From Anodontia alba (lineage: Eukaryota > Mollusca > Bivalvia > Lucinida > Lucinidae): a stretch of DNA of 64,000 nucleotides. Position numbers and translations under genes: made by a program. The notes below the pieces were generated by a model. It was not told the origin of the DNA. It saw only the letters and a list, made by a program, of their open reading frames with translations, and did no database searches. The DNA lies in contig OZ024828.1 of the NCBI GenBank assembly GCA_964016985.1, forward strand, positions 79,840,033 through 79,904,032. Direction: 5' to 3'. Positions 10,434 through 21,142 of the stretch are shown one piece after another; positions within the stretch are counted from its first letter, which is position 1; every line of letters starts with the position of its first letter.

Positions 10434-10809
10434 ATTACGAAAGCTCGCCTATTCAAATAAATAATCATTACGAAAACACGCCTATCCAAATATATAGAAA
10501 CTCTCACCTCTAAAAACTGAAAATTTTCAGATAAAAACTCTGTAATTTTTCATATTTCTGCTCAGAATATAGATTGTGGGTACTCGTTAGAACCGCCTCG
10601 GCGAGGCGGTTCTCGCCGAGGCGGTTCTAACGAGTACCCACAATCTATGTTTTTGAGCAGAAATAAAAAAAAATAATGTATACCCCTGTAAACCCCAGTT
10701 TTACTATATAAAAGTGGGGTTTAAGGGGGTCAAACTTATATAGGCATGTTTTCGTGATGAAAAGTGGCGTTTAAGGGGGTCAAAATTATGTAGGCATGTT
10801 TTCGTGATG
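10433..10809 (+). mobile_element. Pal-A element nested inside a deleted Pal-A
   Basis: A 33-bp left-end fragment (10433-10465) precedes a full copy (10466-10759), and a 50-bp right-end fragment (10760-10809, ending TTTTCGTGATG) follows it. The two outer pieces form a coreless Pal-A with the full copy inside it. The inner copy has an extra duplication in its palindrome centre (GGCGAGGCGGTTCTCGCCGA). Confidence 0.8.
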
Positions 10810-10849
10810 AAAAAGAAAAACAAAAACTGAATGCGTTCACAGAGGATCA

Positions 10850-11040
10850 GAAATATAAACTACGCTTTAGTTAAGTAAAGACAGATGTTTTACGGCCGTC
10901 ATACGACACTAACACCAGCTATTGTGAAGACAAACAAATCTAAATAAAATGACACTTTATAGCAAATAGCAAACAAGAAAAACTGAAATCAGCTATTATG
11001 CTAAAATTTCAGGGTCAGAGTAGCTAGTTTCTGCCAGTGA
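10850..11040. repeat. Dispersed repeat L
   Basis: Contains TTTTACGGCCGTCATACGAC and ACACCAGCTATTGTGAAGAC, matching the copies at 188 and 1125. Confidence 0.5.
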
Positions 11041-11090
11041 CCCTTATATGAATGTTCAAAGGTGCCGCAATGGGTTGAGTGATCACAAAG

Positions 11091-11150
11091 GACAAAAAAA
11101 AAAAAAAAAAAAACAAAAAAAACAAAAAAAACAAAAACAAAAAAACATAA
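11091..11150. repeat. A-rich tract
   Basis: A-runs broken by single C. Confidence 0.95.
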
Positions 11151-11294
11151 GAACTCGCTATATAGTGAAGTACGGGGTAATTCCTATATGATAGCCAGAG
11201 CATGTTTATTTCACCCAGGTATTCTACAGTGTCCATTGTATGTGTGCGGCGTGAAGCCAACGCACTGAATTTACTAGTATTAAGTAATTAGTGA

Positions 11295-11510
11295 AGATAC
11301 AGACAACCTCTTTATGCGGACACTCGATATAACGACAAAATTCGTTATAGTGACAATTTGACTATCCCGAATCCTTCGCTTAAGAGGTAACATTTGGTCA
11401 CAAACTATGCAAGAGTATCGTATTTAATACTTTAAAGAAACATATGTTCTATGAGCAAATAAGAACAAAACGATACCTTTCTTACATATCAATCTGCTCA
11501 TGAAGTATTC
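11295..11510. repeat. MITE family Q (mariner-like end), fragment
   Basis: 'ACCTCTTTATGCGGACACTC' then 'GATATAACGACAAAATTCGT' matches the end of the family copy at 50943 onward. Confidence 0.6.
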
Positions 11511-11631
11511 CAACGAGTACCCACATGTTTTGAGCAGAAATATGAGAAATATTAGAAATTTTTTATCTGAAAATATTCAGTTTTTGGAGGTGAACTTTTC
11601 TATATATTTGAATAGGTGTGTTTTCGTATTG
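11511..11631 (-). mobile_element. Pal-A element, right-part fragment
   Basis: Begins within the palindrome (CCAACGAGTACCCAC) and runs to the end GGTGTGTTTTCGTATTG. Confidence 0.75.
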
Positions 11632-12014
11632 GAGAGAAGAGCTGGGGATTAAATAAGACAAAACGATGCATTTACAATAATGGACGTACGAAGAAAGACA
11701 GCTCATCATATGAAACGCTCAGGAAGTGGCGGGCGGGTTAAAACAGTTTTACTCGCGCGGAACATTCTCTATCTCTTGAGCAATTCCAGACATTAACGCA
11801 ATACGTGAAAGCACAAACAGCAAACCAAGTCTTAGGGTGAAGATTTTGTGCCACTTAACTCGATTTACCCCCTCTCTCCGTTTTAACTATTGACTATTGT
11901 GAGATGACGTTCTTGTGTTGCTCGTTCTTTGTAGGATTTTTGGACCCTCGCTGCAAGTCTTATTTGAATTCTAGGATTGTGATGAAACGCTTTGCGGACG
12001 TCCATTTCGCTTTC
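11632..12014. other. No gene recognised
   Basis: No repeat family identified. Confidence 0.35.
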
Positions 12015-12016
12015 TA

Positions 12017-12373
12017 CAGTGAAACCTCAATGGCTCGAACATCTTTTGGATCATGGAAATTTATTCGAGACATGGTTAGATCGAGTCACTGAGGGTTAAT
12101 CATGACGCAATGTCAGGAAGCAAATGGTGATAATTTAGGGAAGTCTTTTTGATCTTCTCTACAATAATGGTACGTTGTGTGTTATCATTAGAATCACCTC
12201 GATGAGGCGATTCTGATGAGTACAGACAACATACGAGTTCATTATAAAATAAGAAATTATCCCAAAATATTTGTTTTTCTTGAGTTATTGGAAGAATTTC
12301 GTAGGGACTCAAAACGAGTTCGAATCATCCGAGGTCAAAAGCCATCGATGCTCGAGTCATCGAGGTTTTACTG
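12017..12373. mobile_element. Pal-B MITE, full length
   Basis: Ends CAGTGAAACCTCAATGGCTC and TCATCGAGGTTTTACTG with TA on both sides. The central palindrome (TCATTAGAATCACCTCGATG and complement) is at 12184-12222. It gives the uninterrupted sequence used to place the nested insertion at 421. Confidence 0.85.
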
Positions 12374-12399
12374 TAATTTGTTTTCGTGTGTCATATTTT

Positions 12400-12575
12400 C
12401 CGTATTCTAATGCTAGCAATGCTCTCTGGCATTTTGTGATCACATTGCTGGGGAAGATGGAGCTGGTTGCGGTTTTTTTCTTTGATTTGTTAAATGTGTG
12501 CTGTCCGTCGCAGTTCTTCATTATTCCTCTTGGTGTCATTGGAAGAAAGGTTGTGTCTCTTCATTTTATTTAATT
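12400..12575 (+). repeat. Diverged retroelement 3' tail
   Basis: The order 'GTGATCACATTGCTGGGGAA', 'CTTCATTATTCCTCTTGGTG' parallels the tail of 5473-6246 (GCGATTACCTCGCTTGGGG, TTTCCTCTTCC.CTTGGGGT). Confidence 0.45.
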
Positions 12576-12823
12576 TTTCTTTTTTTTCTTTACTATTTTG
12601 CTATTTTGGTTTATTTGATGTGTGTGCTCCCATAAGATCCATTAAAAACTATTCACAAGATTACGTCACAGTGGTATTGAAGCTAATCAGGCGATTTATA
12701 GACATTTTATGCACAAAGTATTACCGTATCAGATACTTAAAATGGTAGAGAAATTCCTGTAATATGGAATGTTGGGCCATTTTAACTCCCTACCGCACTT
12801 GTCCTAACATTTGAACATGAGCA
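12576..12823. other. No gene recognised
   Basis: AT-rich, no feature supported. Confidence 0.35.
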
Positions 12824-13103
12824 CATCACGAAAACACGCCTATATAATTTTGACCCGCTTAAACCCCACTTTTATATAGTAAAACTGGGGTTTACAGGGG
12901 TATACATTATTTTTCATATTTCTGCTCAAAAACATAGATTGTGGGTAATCGTTAGAACCGCCTCATCGAGGCGGTTCTAACGAGTACCCACAGTCTATAT
13001 TTTGAGCAGAAACAAGAAAAATATCAGAATCTTTTATCCAAAAAATTTCTTTTTTTGGGTGATAAAATTTTCAGTATATTTTAATAGGCGTGTTTTTGTA
13101 ATG
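12824..13103 (-). mobile_element. Pal-A element, full length, reverse orientation
   Basis: Begins CATCACGAAAACACGCCTAT and ends AGGCGTGTTTTTGTAATG. The palindrome is intact (GAACCGCCTCATCGAGGCGG). Confidence 0.92.
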
Positions 13104-13150
13104 ATCGTACTACACGTTAAGGTATCTAAACATTATCTGGATGTATACAG

Positions 13151-13219
13151 TAACAAACAATGTCGTACCTGATCGGACGCCGTATTTTGCGGCGTCTAAA
13201 GTGGGTCTGCACTGTTTGT
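13151..13219. repeat. MITE family F, short foldback
   Basis: Inverted ends ACAAACAATG / CACTGTTTGT and an inner stem GGACGCCG..GCGGCGTCT. Confidence 0.65.
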
Positions 13220-13651
13220 CTTAGGTTTATAACTGTAATTGCTTTTATTATGGTATATAAATGATCCCATATACAGGGTACTAAAGGATCCCAGCTTCTA
13301 TATTATTCCGTTTGGAACATTGATCGTTTAATCGTTTAAGAAAATGAAAGCAACTTTTTACGATACATACGCTTAATTGGAATCGCAATTTAAGAAAAAA
13401 AGCGTGATAAATCAAAATAAATAAAACACACGTACAAACATAACGAGGAAAACATTATTTCAGCTCCGGTAAGTCTAAGAGAGATAACTTTAATCCCAGC
13501 ACCAACTTTTGAGTAGCGGCATTAGTATTTCCTAGCCCATTGTAGACTGAATGAACACACCCACACTATATATTGCAATGGGCCAACTGCAATTTTAGGT
13601 AGATCAGACTATGAGATTTAGATATTCCTAGAGAAAAATGGCTAAATTATT
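13220..13651. other. No gene recognised
   Basis: AT-rich, no feature supported. Confidence 0.35.
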
Positions 13652-13719
13652 TGCAAACAGTGAAGACCCTGATCAGACGCCGCGTTCTGCGGCGTCTGAT
13701 CTGGATCTGCACTGTTTCC
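13652..13719. repeat. MITE family F, short foldback
   Basis: Ends GCAAACAGTG / CACTGTTTCC. The inner stem GATCAGACGCCGC pairs with GCGGCGTCTGATC. Confidence 0.75.
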
Positions 13720-13842
13720 CAATTACCCTGTTAGGGGGCTCCCAACTACAATGGGCTACATGTAACAGAGGCTAGCCTGCACTCTCATTATTTTGCATAG
13801 CTCCAGATATGGGGATATTCCTTCAGGCGACTACAGATTTTC

Positions 13843-13884
13843 AATAATAATAATAATAATAATAATAATAATCATAATAATAAT
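13843..13884. repeat. (AAT)n microsatellite
   Basis: About 14 AAT units with one interruption. Confidence 0.95.
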
Positions 13885-14191
13885 TATACATGTAATAATA
13901 AATATCCTAAATATCGCCACAATGTCTCTTTATCTGGAGCTATAATTTAGATTAGTACAATGACAATAAAGTAGCATATAACATATTACAATAATTCAGC
14001 ATTATTCTTACTTACCACTTTGACTTGGTTTGGAAGTGGACTACTCCCTCGTTGAATATGGAAATGCCCATTGTTCAAAATACGGTTTTAACCCTTAAGA
14101 TGCCAAGAAAAACTACATCTGAAAATGTCATCTGTTTATGTCGTCTGCTGCATCTTCTTGCAAACTTTTCAAACATACTTTTTGCATATAG

Positions 14192-14259
14192 GCAAACAGT
14201 ATGGACCCAGATCAGACAACTCCTAGAGGAGCAGTCTGATCAGGGTCCACACCGTTTGC
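14192..14259. repeat. MITE family F, short foldback
   Basis: Ends GGCAAACAGTATGGACCC / GGGTCCACACCGTTTGC. The inner arms are GATCAGAC and GTCTGATC around CTCCTAGAGGAG. Confidence 0.75.
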
Positions 14260-14458
14260 AACAAAGAGCTTTAAAGTAACCGACCGAAGACAAAGCAGAC
14301 GACAGTTGTTGTATTTGGCATTTTAAGGGTTAAAGGGAATAGATACACATGGGGCTGGCAACACTGTCAAAATGTTTTACGCCCCTTCTAAAAGTGTGTG
14401 TAAAAAGAAAGAATGTGCTCCCAAGTCCCTTAAGTATACACAAAAGCAAATATAGAAT

Positions 14459-14519
14459 GGTAAACAGTGAATATCTTGATCAGCCAACTATGTCTTATCC
14501 GGATCAATGCTGTTTGCAT
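14459..14519. repeat. MITE family F, decayed copy
   Basis: GTAAACAGTGAATATCTTGA at one end and ATCAATGCTGTTTGC at the other. Confidence 0.5.
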
Positions 14520-14541
14520 AATATCTACAGCAACATGAACA

Positions 14542-14820
14542 CATCACGAAAACATGCCTGTATAATATTGACCCCCTTAAACATCACTTTTATATAGTAA
14601 AACTATGGTTTACAGGGGTATACATTCTTGTTTTCTTATTTCAGTCCTAAAACATAGATTGTGGGTACTCGTTAGAACCGCCTCGGCGAGGCTGTTCTAA
14701 CGAGTACCCACAATCTGTGTTTTGAGCAGAAATATAAAAATATCAAAGTTTTTTGTCTAAAAGTTTTCAGTTTTTGGAGGTGAAATTTCTATATATTTGA
14801 ATAGGCGTGTTTTCGTAATG
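14542..14820 (-). mobile_element. Pal-A element, full length, reverse orientation
   Basis: Begins CATCACGAAAACATGCC and ends AGGCGTGTTTTCGTAATG. The palindrome is intact apart from a few changes. Confidence 0.92.
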
Positions 14821-15095
14821 AACTGAAAAGGATAAACACAGTTCTAGGTAAAAGGAGAAATCTAAACACAGTATCAATTTCTCCCTTCAGAAATATAGAC
14901 TACGGAAAAACACTAGAATCACCTGCTATACAATATTATAATTTCCTCTTACAAGCCTTACACTGCTCAAAAGCAGGAAAAAAATAATCTAATAACAGGT
15001 AATCTAGCAAAATAATAAAATATACACAAAGCAAAGTATCAAAATATCACAAAGTAAATATGAGAACTCAAGAACTGATACAATCAGATTCACCT
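14821..15095. other. No gene recognised
   Basis: AT-rich, no supported feature. Confidence 0.35.
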
Positions 15096-15157
15096 GCTCA
15101 AGGTCGCGCTGCTGACGTGACGATTCCGAGTCAAATGCTCAAGGTCGTGCGGTTGAC
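15096..15157. repeat. Short tandem repeat, left block
   Basis: Units built on TGCTCAAGGTCGCGC, GCTGACG and CGATTCCGAGTCA, about 40 bp each. The array continues at 17016-17100 after the Pal-A/Tc1 insertion. Confidence 0.75.
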
Positions 15158-15188
15158 CATTACGAAAACATGCCTATTTAAATATATA

Positions 15189-16769
15189 CTGAAAGGAAAA
15201 AGAAACGCAGGGTAGAGTTTTTTCTTTCTTATTTTAACCATTTTTTACGGTGTTTACTATAGCCATACACTTTTACAGATTGTCCTGTGAATGTGAACCG
15301 CGGGTATACGAGTCTTTGGTCAATGAGCTATCTACCCAGTGTGTGAAATCATTCAACCGTGCACTACACAGTGCATTGCACGGACAATACGGAAAGCCAA
15401 AATTTCGTGCAAAACAAGCATCTTTAAACCTTCAGCACAAGATTTCTTCACACCATTTGGTACACTTCAACGATACACAACGCTCTTTGATTCTTTTACC
15501 GATTTTTCTTTTCATTTTTACGCTACTTTGAACTTTTTTCAATCATGGTACGATTGACTGATGTTCAGAGGGGTAGGGCAATTGCGTTGCTGATGCAGAG
15601 TCAGAGGCAACAGCAAGTTGCCAATCATTTTGGGGTTAACGTCTCAACAACTCAAACAAGCTCTTGTTATACGTTTAAGGGAGACAGGTCATTTAGCAGA
15701 CCGACCGCGGCCTGGGCGTCCACGCGTGACGTCGCGACGTCAAGATAGGACAATCCGTCTGGCACATTTGCGGAATCGTCATCTCACTGCTACCGAAACT
15801 GCCCTTAATACAGTAGGTACGCATAATCGAAAAATTTCTCCGAAGACTGATGGAAGTCGATTGCGTGAGATTGGTCTTCGAGCTCGTCGTCCATACGTTG
15901 GTCTGTCTCTGACCCAGGCACGTAGGTTGCGTCGTATGGCGTGGTTGACGGCGCATGCGCCCAGGCTATTTCCGATGAGGCAGTGGAGACGAGTTCTTTT
16001 TACGGATGAGTCTAGGTTCACTCTCTATCGCGCAGATGGTCGACGTCGTGTGTACCGACGTCGCGGAGAACGCTTTGCCGACGCCTGTGTTGTCGAACGG
16101 GATCGGTTTGGGGGTGGCTCCGTTATGGTCTGGGGAGGCATTGCTTACGGGATGAAATCACAGTTGATTATTGTTGCGGGCAATATGACCGCAGTAAGGT
16201 ATAGGGATGAGATCTTGCGTCCTGTTGCAGTCCCGCTTGTGCAACAACGTAATCTGATTCTGCAGCAGGACAATGCCCGACCACATGTTGCCCGAGTTTG
16301 TCGGGATTTCCTGGCAAACAATAACATTGCACCACTAGCATGGCCACCGTACAGTCCAGATTTGACCCAAATAGAGCACATGTGGAATGAGCTGGACAGA
16401 AGGGTTAGGGAGCGCCGAAATCCCCCCGCAACTCTCGCACAACTAAGGAATGCGTTGATCGATGAATGGAATAACATCCCGATGCGAACTGTCAATGCTT
16501 TGGTTAACTCTATCCATAGGGCAATAACGGCAGCAAGAGGGGGGCACACCCGATATTGATTTTCAGTTTGATTTTGAGTTCAAGATTTGTGGGGTAGCTA
16601 CCAATGAACTTCAATAACTCGAGACTTGTTGATTACAAACCAATGAAATTTGGAACTTTTGTTCCATACATGTACCGTTTTGTAATCATAATAAAATATT
16701 TAACAAACTTTTTCAAACTTGAATGAAATTTAGGAAAAAAATTTACCCTGCGTTTCTTTTTCCTTTCAG
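15189..16769 (+). mobile_element. Tc1/mariner transposon
   Basis: The 26-bp terminal inverted repeats are identical (15189-15214 and 16744-16769; outermost bases CTGAAAGGAAAAAG). TA lies directly outside each end. The length of 1581 bp is typical for a Tc1 element. It inserted at a TA inside Pal-A. Identical ends suggest a fairly recent insertion, but the transposase frame is broken (see 15545-16559). Confidence 0.95.
15545..16559 (+). pseudogene. Tc1 transposase, frameshifted
   Basis: This is the DDE transposase that would cut and paste the element. The N-terminal helix-turn-helix region (MVRLTDVQRGRAIALL...) begins at 15545 in one frame. From about 15650-15690 the homology continues in another frame, through a GRPR-like motif (RPRPGRPR) to the stop at 16557-16559. 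The catalytic residues are visible: Asp in FTDESRF, Asp in QQDNARPH and Glu in QIEHMW. There are 34 residues between the second Asp and the Glu, which makes it DD34E. The block YSPDL is followed by TQ where Tc1 proteins usually have NP. One frameshift near the DNA-binding domain makes this copy non-autonomous unless corrected by recoding or sequence error. Confidence 0.92.
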
Positions 16770-17015
16770 TATACTAATACATTTTACCACCAAATTTTCA
16801 GATAAAAATTTCTGATATTTTTCATATTTCTTCTCAAAATATAGATTGTGGGTACTCGTTAGAACCGCCTCACCGAGGCGGTTCTAACGGGTACCTACAA
16901 TCTTTGTTTTTGAGCGGAAATAAGAAAAATAATGTATACCCCTGTAAACCCCAGTTTTACTACATAAAAGTGGGGTTTCAGGGGGTCAAAATTATATAGG
17001 CATGTTTTTGTGATG

Positions 17016-17103
17016 GTTACGACGATTCCGAGTCACTTGCTCAAGGTCGCGCGGCTGACGTTGCGACGATTCCGTCACCTGCTCATTACGATTCCGTAAC
17101 GTT
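17016..17103. repeat. Short tandem repeat, right block
   Basis: Units with TTGCTCAAGGTCGCGCGGCT and ACGTTGCGACGATTCC. They supply the uninterrupted version of the sequence split by Pal-A at 15157/17016. Confidence 0.75.
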
Positions 17104-17401
17104 GTGTACTCTTTGGGTAGTTTTGGGCAATACAGTAGCCGTTATATGGGTGTTTTAGTAGTCGCTGACAAAAGAAAAAGAATGGCTAGCAAAGAAGCAG
17201 ATGAGCCCGTGCATTTCCATAAGCTCGCAAATCATTCATTATTATTCATAGACCAACGGCAACAGTTAATTATTGTATTGATTCTTGTACCGATTACAAG
17301 AACTACACCGTTAATGCTCTGCTAAACAATAAATTTAGCAACAATCATACATACCGAAGATCTTCATTATTCAGATTCCATAAAAGCTTACAAGAAATTA
17401 A

Positions 17402-17545
17402 TAATTAAAGAGAGACAACTTTTGCGACTGCTTTTCTACACACCAAGCCCTTTCTGAAAAGGAAGCAAATTCTTTCCTGTTTGAATCAATTGCTTTTCTG
17501 CGGGGAGGAAAGCAATTTTGACAGAGTTGCTTCCCGTGATAATGT
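17402..17545. repeat. MITE family E copy
   Basis: AGAGACAACTTTTGCGACTG, then GGAAGCAAATTCTTTCCTGT, and TGTATCAATTCCTCTT at the right. Confidence 0.6.
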
Positions 17546-17662
17546 ATCAATTCCTCTTCACCCTTGTCATGCTGATATGATTTAGATGTCACACCCACTT
17601 CTAATGTTCAGCCAATCTGATTTCTTGATCCGGATTGTTGCTATAAGTTCACATACTGAATG

Positions 17663-17722
17663 GCAAACACTGCAGACCCGAATCAGATGGCTTCTTCAGA
17701 AACCAACTACCACACTGTTTGC
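17663..17722. repeat. MITE family F, decayed copy
   Basis: GCAAACACTGCAGACCCGAA at the left and CACACTGTTTGC at the right. Confidence 0.6.
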
Positions 17723-17762
17723 AAAGGCAGAGTATATCCGGGTCCAGCAGAACAAGGGTTAA

Positions 17763-18288
17763 TTACACTGTTGTTTATATACTAAGAGACAAACGGACAT
17801 CTGAGGAAACTTCAAGATAAACGTCTTGATCAAAGTAAAGGATATATCAAATGGTTGGTGTCCTCTTACTTAGTTTGAAATTGAAAACATTCGTTATCAG
17901 AAACTATGGACGGCGGAAACCGTCAAAACTTCTGTTTGCGAACAAAACAAACGAATTGGAAATGTACTAAAGCAATTTCAAATGAATCATTTCATCAAAT
18001 CAAATAAATCAATAACCTTTTAAACGATAAAATCACATTTAGCAAATGAAATAAAGAAATGATCGAAAATCCATAACCTAGGTCTAAAGAAATACCAAAA
18101 CAATCAACCACTCATTTAAATGCATGCTTGTAGAATAGTTTACGTTAAGAAGGGTAGGGCTGAACTGAGGCGTGGGAGACCGGGTGCATGTGAATAGGGG
18201 TAAGGGCGTGGTCAAATCGGGTCACATCCTATCTTACTTGTGCCTTACGAAACGCTGATTAAGGGGAGGTGGCTTGAGCATGGTTGTC
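17763..18288. other. No gene recognised
   Basis: No repeat family or exon identified. Confidence 0.35.
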
Positions 18289-18419
18289 AATCTTAGTGCT
18301 TTTCGTACGTTTGTTCGATTTGTGCTTGTTTGGATTTGTCGATTTCCTCTTCCTCTTCGTGTCTGGGAAGGGCTGCGGTTTGTGACTCCCTGGACTTTTC
18401 TCTTACCTTTTTTTGAATA
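18289..18419 (+). mobile_element. Retroelement 3' tail, strongly 5'-truncated
   Basis: Begins at the AATCTTAGTGCTTTTCGTAC point of the tail and ends CTGGACTTTTCTCTTACC plus T-run. It is a shorter version of 5473-6246. Pal-A follows almost immediately. Confidence 0.85.
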
Positions 18420-18647
18420 CATTACGAAAACATGCCTATTCAAATATATTGAAAATTTCACCACCAAAAACTGAATTTTCAGATAAAAATTCTGATATTT
18501 TTCATATTTCTGCTCAAAACATAGATTGTGGATCAATGTTTTTCAGCAGAAATAAGAAAAATAACGTATACCCCTATAAACCCCAGTTTTACTATATAAA
18601 AGTAGGGTTTAAGGGGGTCAAAATTATATAGGTATGTTTTCGTGATG
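18420..18647 (+). mobile_element. Pal-A element with deleted palindrome core
   Basis: Both ends are present (CATTACGAAAACATGCC, GGTATGTTTTCGTGATG). The centre reads ATAGATTGTGGATCAATGTT, so most of the palindrome was lost from the middle. Confidence 0.9.
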
Positions 18648-18729
18648 TTAGAAAATAAAACCCATGTTACTGTTACAGGGTGCCGATATGCCACATAATT
18701 TAACATCTTCGAAACGATGGAAAATTTAC

Positions 18730-19009
18730 CATCACGAAAACACGCCTATATAATTTTGACCCCTTTAAACCCCACTTTTATATTGTAAAATTGGGGTTTA
18801 CAGGGGTAAACATTATTTTTCTTATTTTGCTTAAATCATAGATTGTCGGTACTCATTAAAACCACCTCGCCGAGGCGGTTCCAACGAGTACCCACAATCT
18901 ATGTTTTGAGAAGAAATATGAAAAATATCAGATTTTTTTTTTATCTGAAAAGTTTCCTTTTTTGGTTGTAAAATTTTCAATATATTTGAATAGGTGTGTT
19001 TTCGTAATG
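18730..19009 (-). mobile_element. Pal-A element, full length, reverse orientation
   Basis: Begins CATCACGAAAACACGCCTAT and ends GGTGTGTTTTCGTAATG. The palindrome AACCACCTCGCCGAGGCGGT is intact. Confidence 0.92.
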
Positions 19010-19493
19010 AATCTGATCTAGGCCTTCGCTGTCCGCGTATGCACGAAGATACACTTTCGCATGGCGCGGTCCGTATAATGTTACATCAGTACAAGGCTAT
19101 CAGTCCATTTATTGGTGAATGGTAAATAACGGGCATAAACAAAAAGTACTTATAAAAATATTATTTCGAAATTATTCTGAAGTGCTTTTGAAATACAGCA
19201 CAAATCAGAAGATAGCCTATACCATGTACATGCTAGGTACCATAGTTACTCCATGTGCTAGGAGAAACAGGCCTGAGCAAACAGTGTCGCACTCAATACT
19301 ACTGTAAACATTTTCAGCGTTTATTTTTTATGCTTAAGCTAATGTTCGGAAACGTAACTTGGAGTTTGGTTGCGCTTGGCAGGCGAACAAGAAATATTAG
19401 CTTTTAGACTCATACAGAATAGTCAGGAGGTATACTGTTCACAATATAAATTCTGCAATGGTCTTCGATAAATCTATAAAGGTTGCCCTTGCA
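19010..19493. other. No gene recognised
   Basis: No repeat family or exon identified. Confidence 0.35.
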
Positions 19494-19771
19494 ATTACGA
19501 AAAACGCCTATTCAAATTTATAGAAAATTTTACCTCCAAAATCTGAAAATTTTTCAGATAAAAAACTCTGATATTTTTCATATTTCTGCTCAAAACATAG
19601 ATTGTGGTTACTCGTCAGAACCGCCTCGCCGAGGCGGCTCTAATGACTAGACACAATTTATGTATTCGAGCAAAAATAAAAAAAAATATTTATACCCTTA
19701 TAAACCCCAGTTTTACTATTTAAAAGTGGGGTTTAATGGGGTCAAAATTATATAGGCATGTTTTCGTGATG
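19494..19771 (+). mobile_element. Pal-A element, full length
   Basis: The left end is slightly decayed (AATTACGAAAAACGCCTATT). The right end is GGCATGTTTTCGTGATG. The palindrome carries several mismatches on its right arm. Confidence 0.88.
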
Positions 19772-19794
19772 CAAACAAACATACAGAAAGGGAC

Positions 19795-20185
19795 GAAACG
19801 GTTATTTGTGGTTTTCTTGTGTTCTTGTTTCAGATCGCGAGTGAGCCCTTTTCTTTGTTTCTTCACAGTATGTGTGTGATGATATATATTCATTGTGATA
19901 TTTAACTGATGAGGTAAATGACCCCTATGCGGACCGAACATATGTTTGTAATTAGGAGCTTCGTCATAATTAAGGGTGAGGTTTCTTGCAAGTAAACTGG
20001 TTGTAGCTTCCCAGTAGTTTTTCTGCTGACCGGTCATCTATTTTACCTATTTTATCTTTGTTATCTACGTTAGTTGGCTCAAATATGACGTTTGTTTTAT
20101 CATTGATTGTTCCCCATCCCCACATTCTTTGGGTGCGTCTGGAAGGCTGTGCTTCTTGTTTGTGGCATTGCCCAGGTATCGTCAC
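19795..20185 (+). repeat. Diverged retroelement 3' tail
   Basis: The order of short blocks matches the tail family (TTTTCTTGTGTTCTTGTTTC, ATGCGGACCGAACATATG, GTGGCATTGCCCAGGTATCG). A close relative lies at 53320-53770. Confidence 0.55.
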
Positions 20186-20475
20186 AAATATTTATTTACA
20201 ATACAGAGCAGGCTGGTTTAATTTGTTGCATATGTGTTTCTTTTTATACATAAGGTACCTTTTCTACTTCATGTCCACTTTCTACATATACTAACGAGTC
20301 CATGTCATAACACGAACAAACAGAAAATCCCGTGATTCTTTTAATTTTCCGTAATGTGTCATGGTCCGCATTCACTATTTGACTATAAACAAATCCCATT
20401 GAAAATACGGCATAGGGCAGCCAAAACAAGCGAGGCGTACGCGTCTAGCGTCGATATGAGATATACCTTTTCCAG

Positions 20476-20707
20476 GGCCCAGTTGTTCAAAGCTGACGAT
20501 ATTGTTAGTTAACGATTTGTTAAAATTTACATCAATTAATACGCAAATATGCTGAAATGTTTTGCTGAAAAAATGTGAGTGCAAAAGCTACTCACATTTT
20601 TTTCAGCAAAAAATATCAGAATATTGTGTATTGAATCCGCTAAAACAGTTAACGAAATGACCCTTAACGAGCTCATTAAGCTAACGACGCTTTGAACAAG
20701 TGGGCCC
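20476..20707. mobile_element. MITE family D, full length
   Basis: Inverted ends GGCCCAGTTGTTCAAAGC and GCTTTGAACAAGTGGGCC. The internal hairpin has arms GCTGAAAAAATGTGAGT and CTACTCACATTTTTTTCAGC. GTTAACGA-rich blocks lie on both sides. Confidence 0.88.
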
Positions 20708-21081
20708 AGGTTTTTTTTTCGGTGAGTGGTATTTTATTTAGTTATTTTATTTGTTGGTTTTCATTGCAAATTCCGAAATGTCCGGTATGCATATATAGAC
20801 TGATAATTGAAAACCTTCAGCCTATTATTTCGCGGATGTCAATGTTGTGCGCAGCTTGATTCGATTCTGCATACATTGCCTGATTATTGTCTAGAGCTCT
20901 GAGCAGACTGCACTGACAGTAGTATTGCCTGATAAGGGTCTCTCCACAGTATACACAGTTTTTGTTTGGTGGAAATAAGATCAGCGCAGAGTCGAGCCTG
21001 CTGGGAACAGACTAAAAGAAGTGAATCTGGATCATATCAATTTATGATAATTAATGCGCGAATTTAATTTGTTGAATTAGG

Positions 21082-21082
<1 letters not shown>
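20708..21082. other. No gene recognised
   Basis: No feature supported. Confidence 0.35.

Positions 21083-21140
<58 letters not shown>
21083..21140. repeat. (AC)n microsatellite
   Basis: An uninterrupted run of about 29 AC units. Confidence 0.98.

Positions 21141-21142
<2 letters not shown>

Larger units (their letters stand above)
15158..17015 (+). mobile_element. Pal-A element interrupted by a Tc1 element
   Basis: The left 30 bases (15158-15188, starting CATTACGAAAACATGCC) and the right part from 16770 to 17015 (ending GGCATGTTTTTGTGATG) form one Pal-A copy with an intact palindrome at about 16845-16915. Tc1 DNA occupies 15189-16769. Tandem repeats flank the whole structure. Confidence 0.9.

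Noticed and set aside
10175..10513. Lys/Asn-rich open frame (and similar frames at 24630, 36196, 41598)
   Set aside because: These are translations of A-rich or simple repeats with no domain content.
15250..15531. 93-codon frame upstream of the transposase
   Set aside because: It lies in the 5' part of the Tc1 element and does not resemble transposase or any domain.
15779..16549. Minus-strand frames across the transposase
   Set aside because: Shadows of the transposase coding strand.
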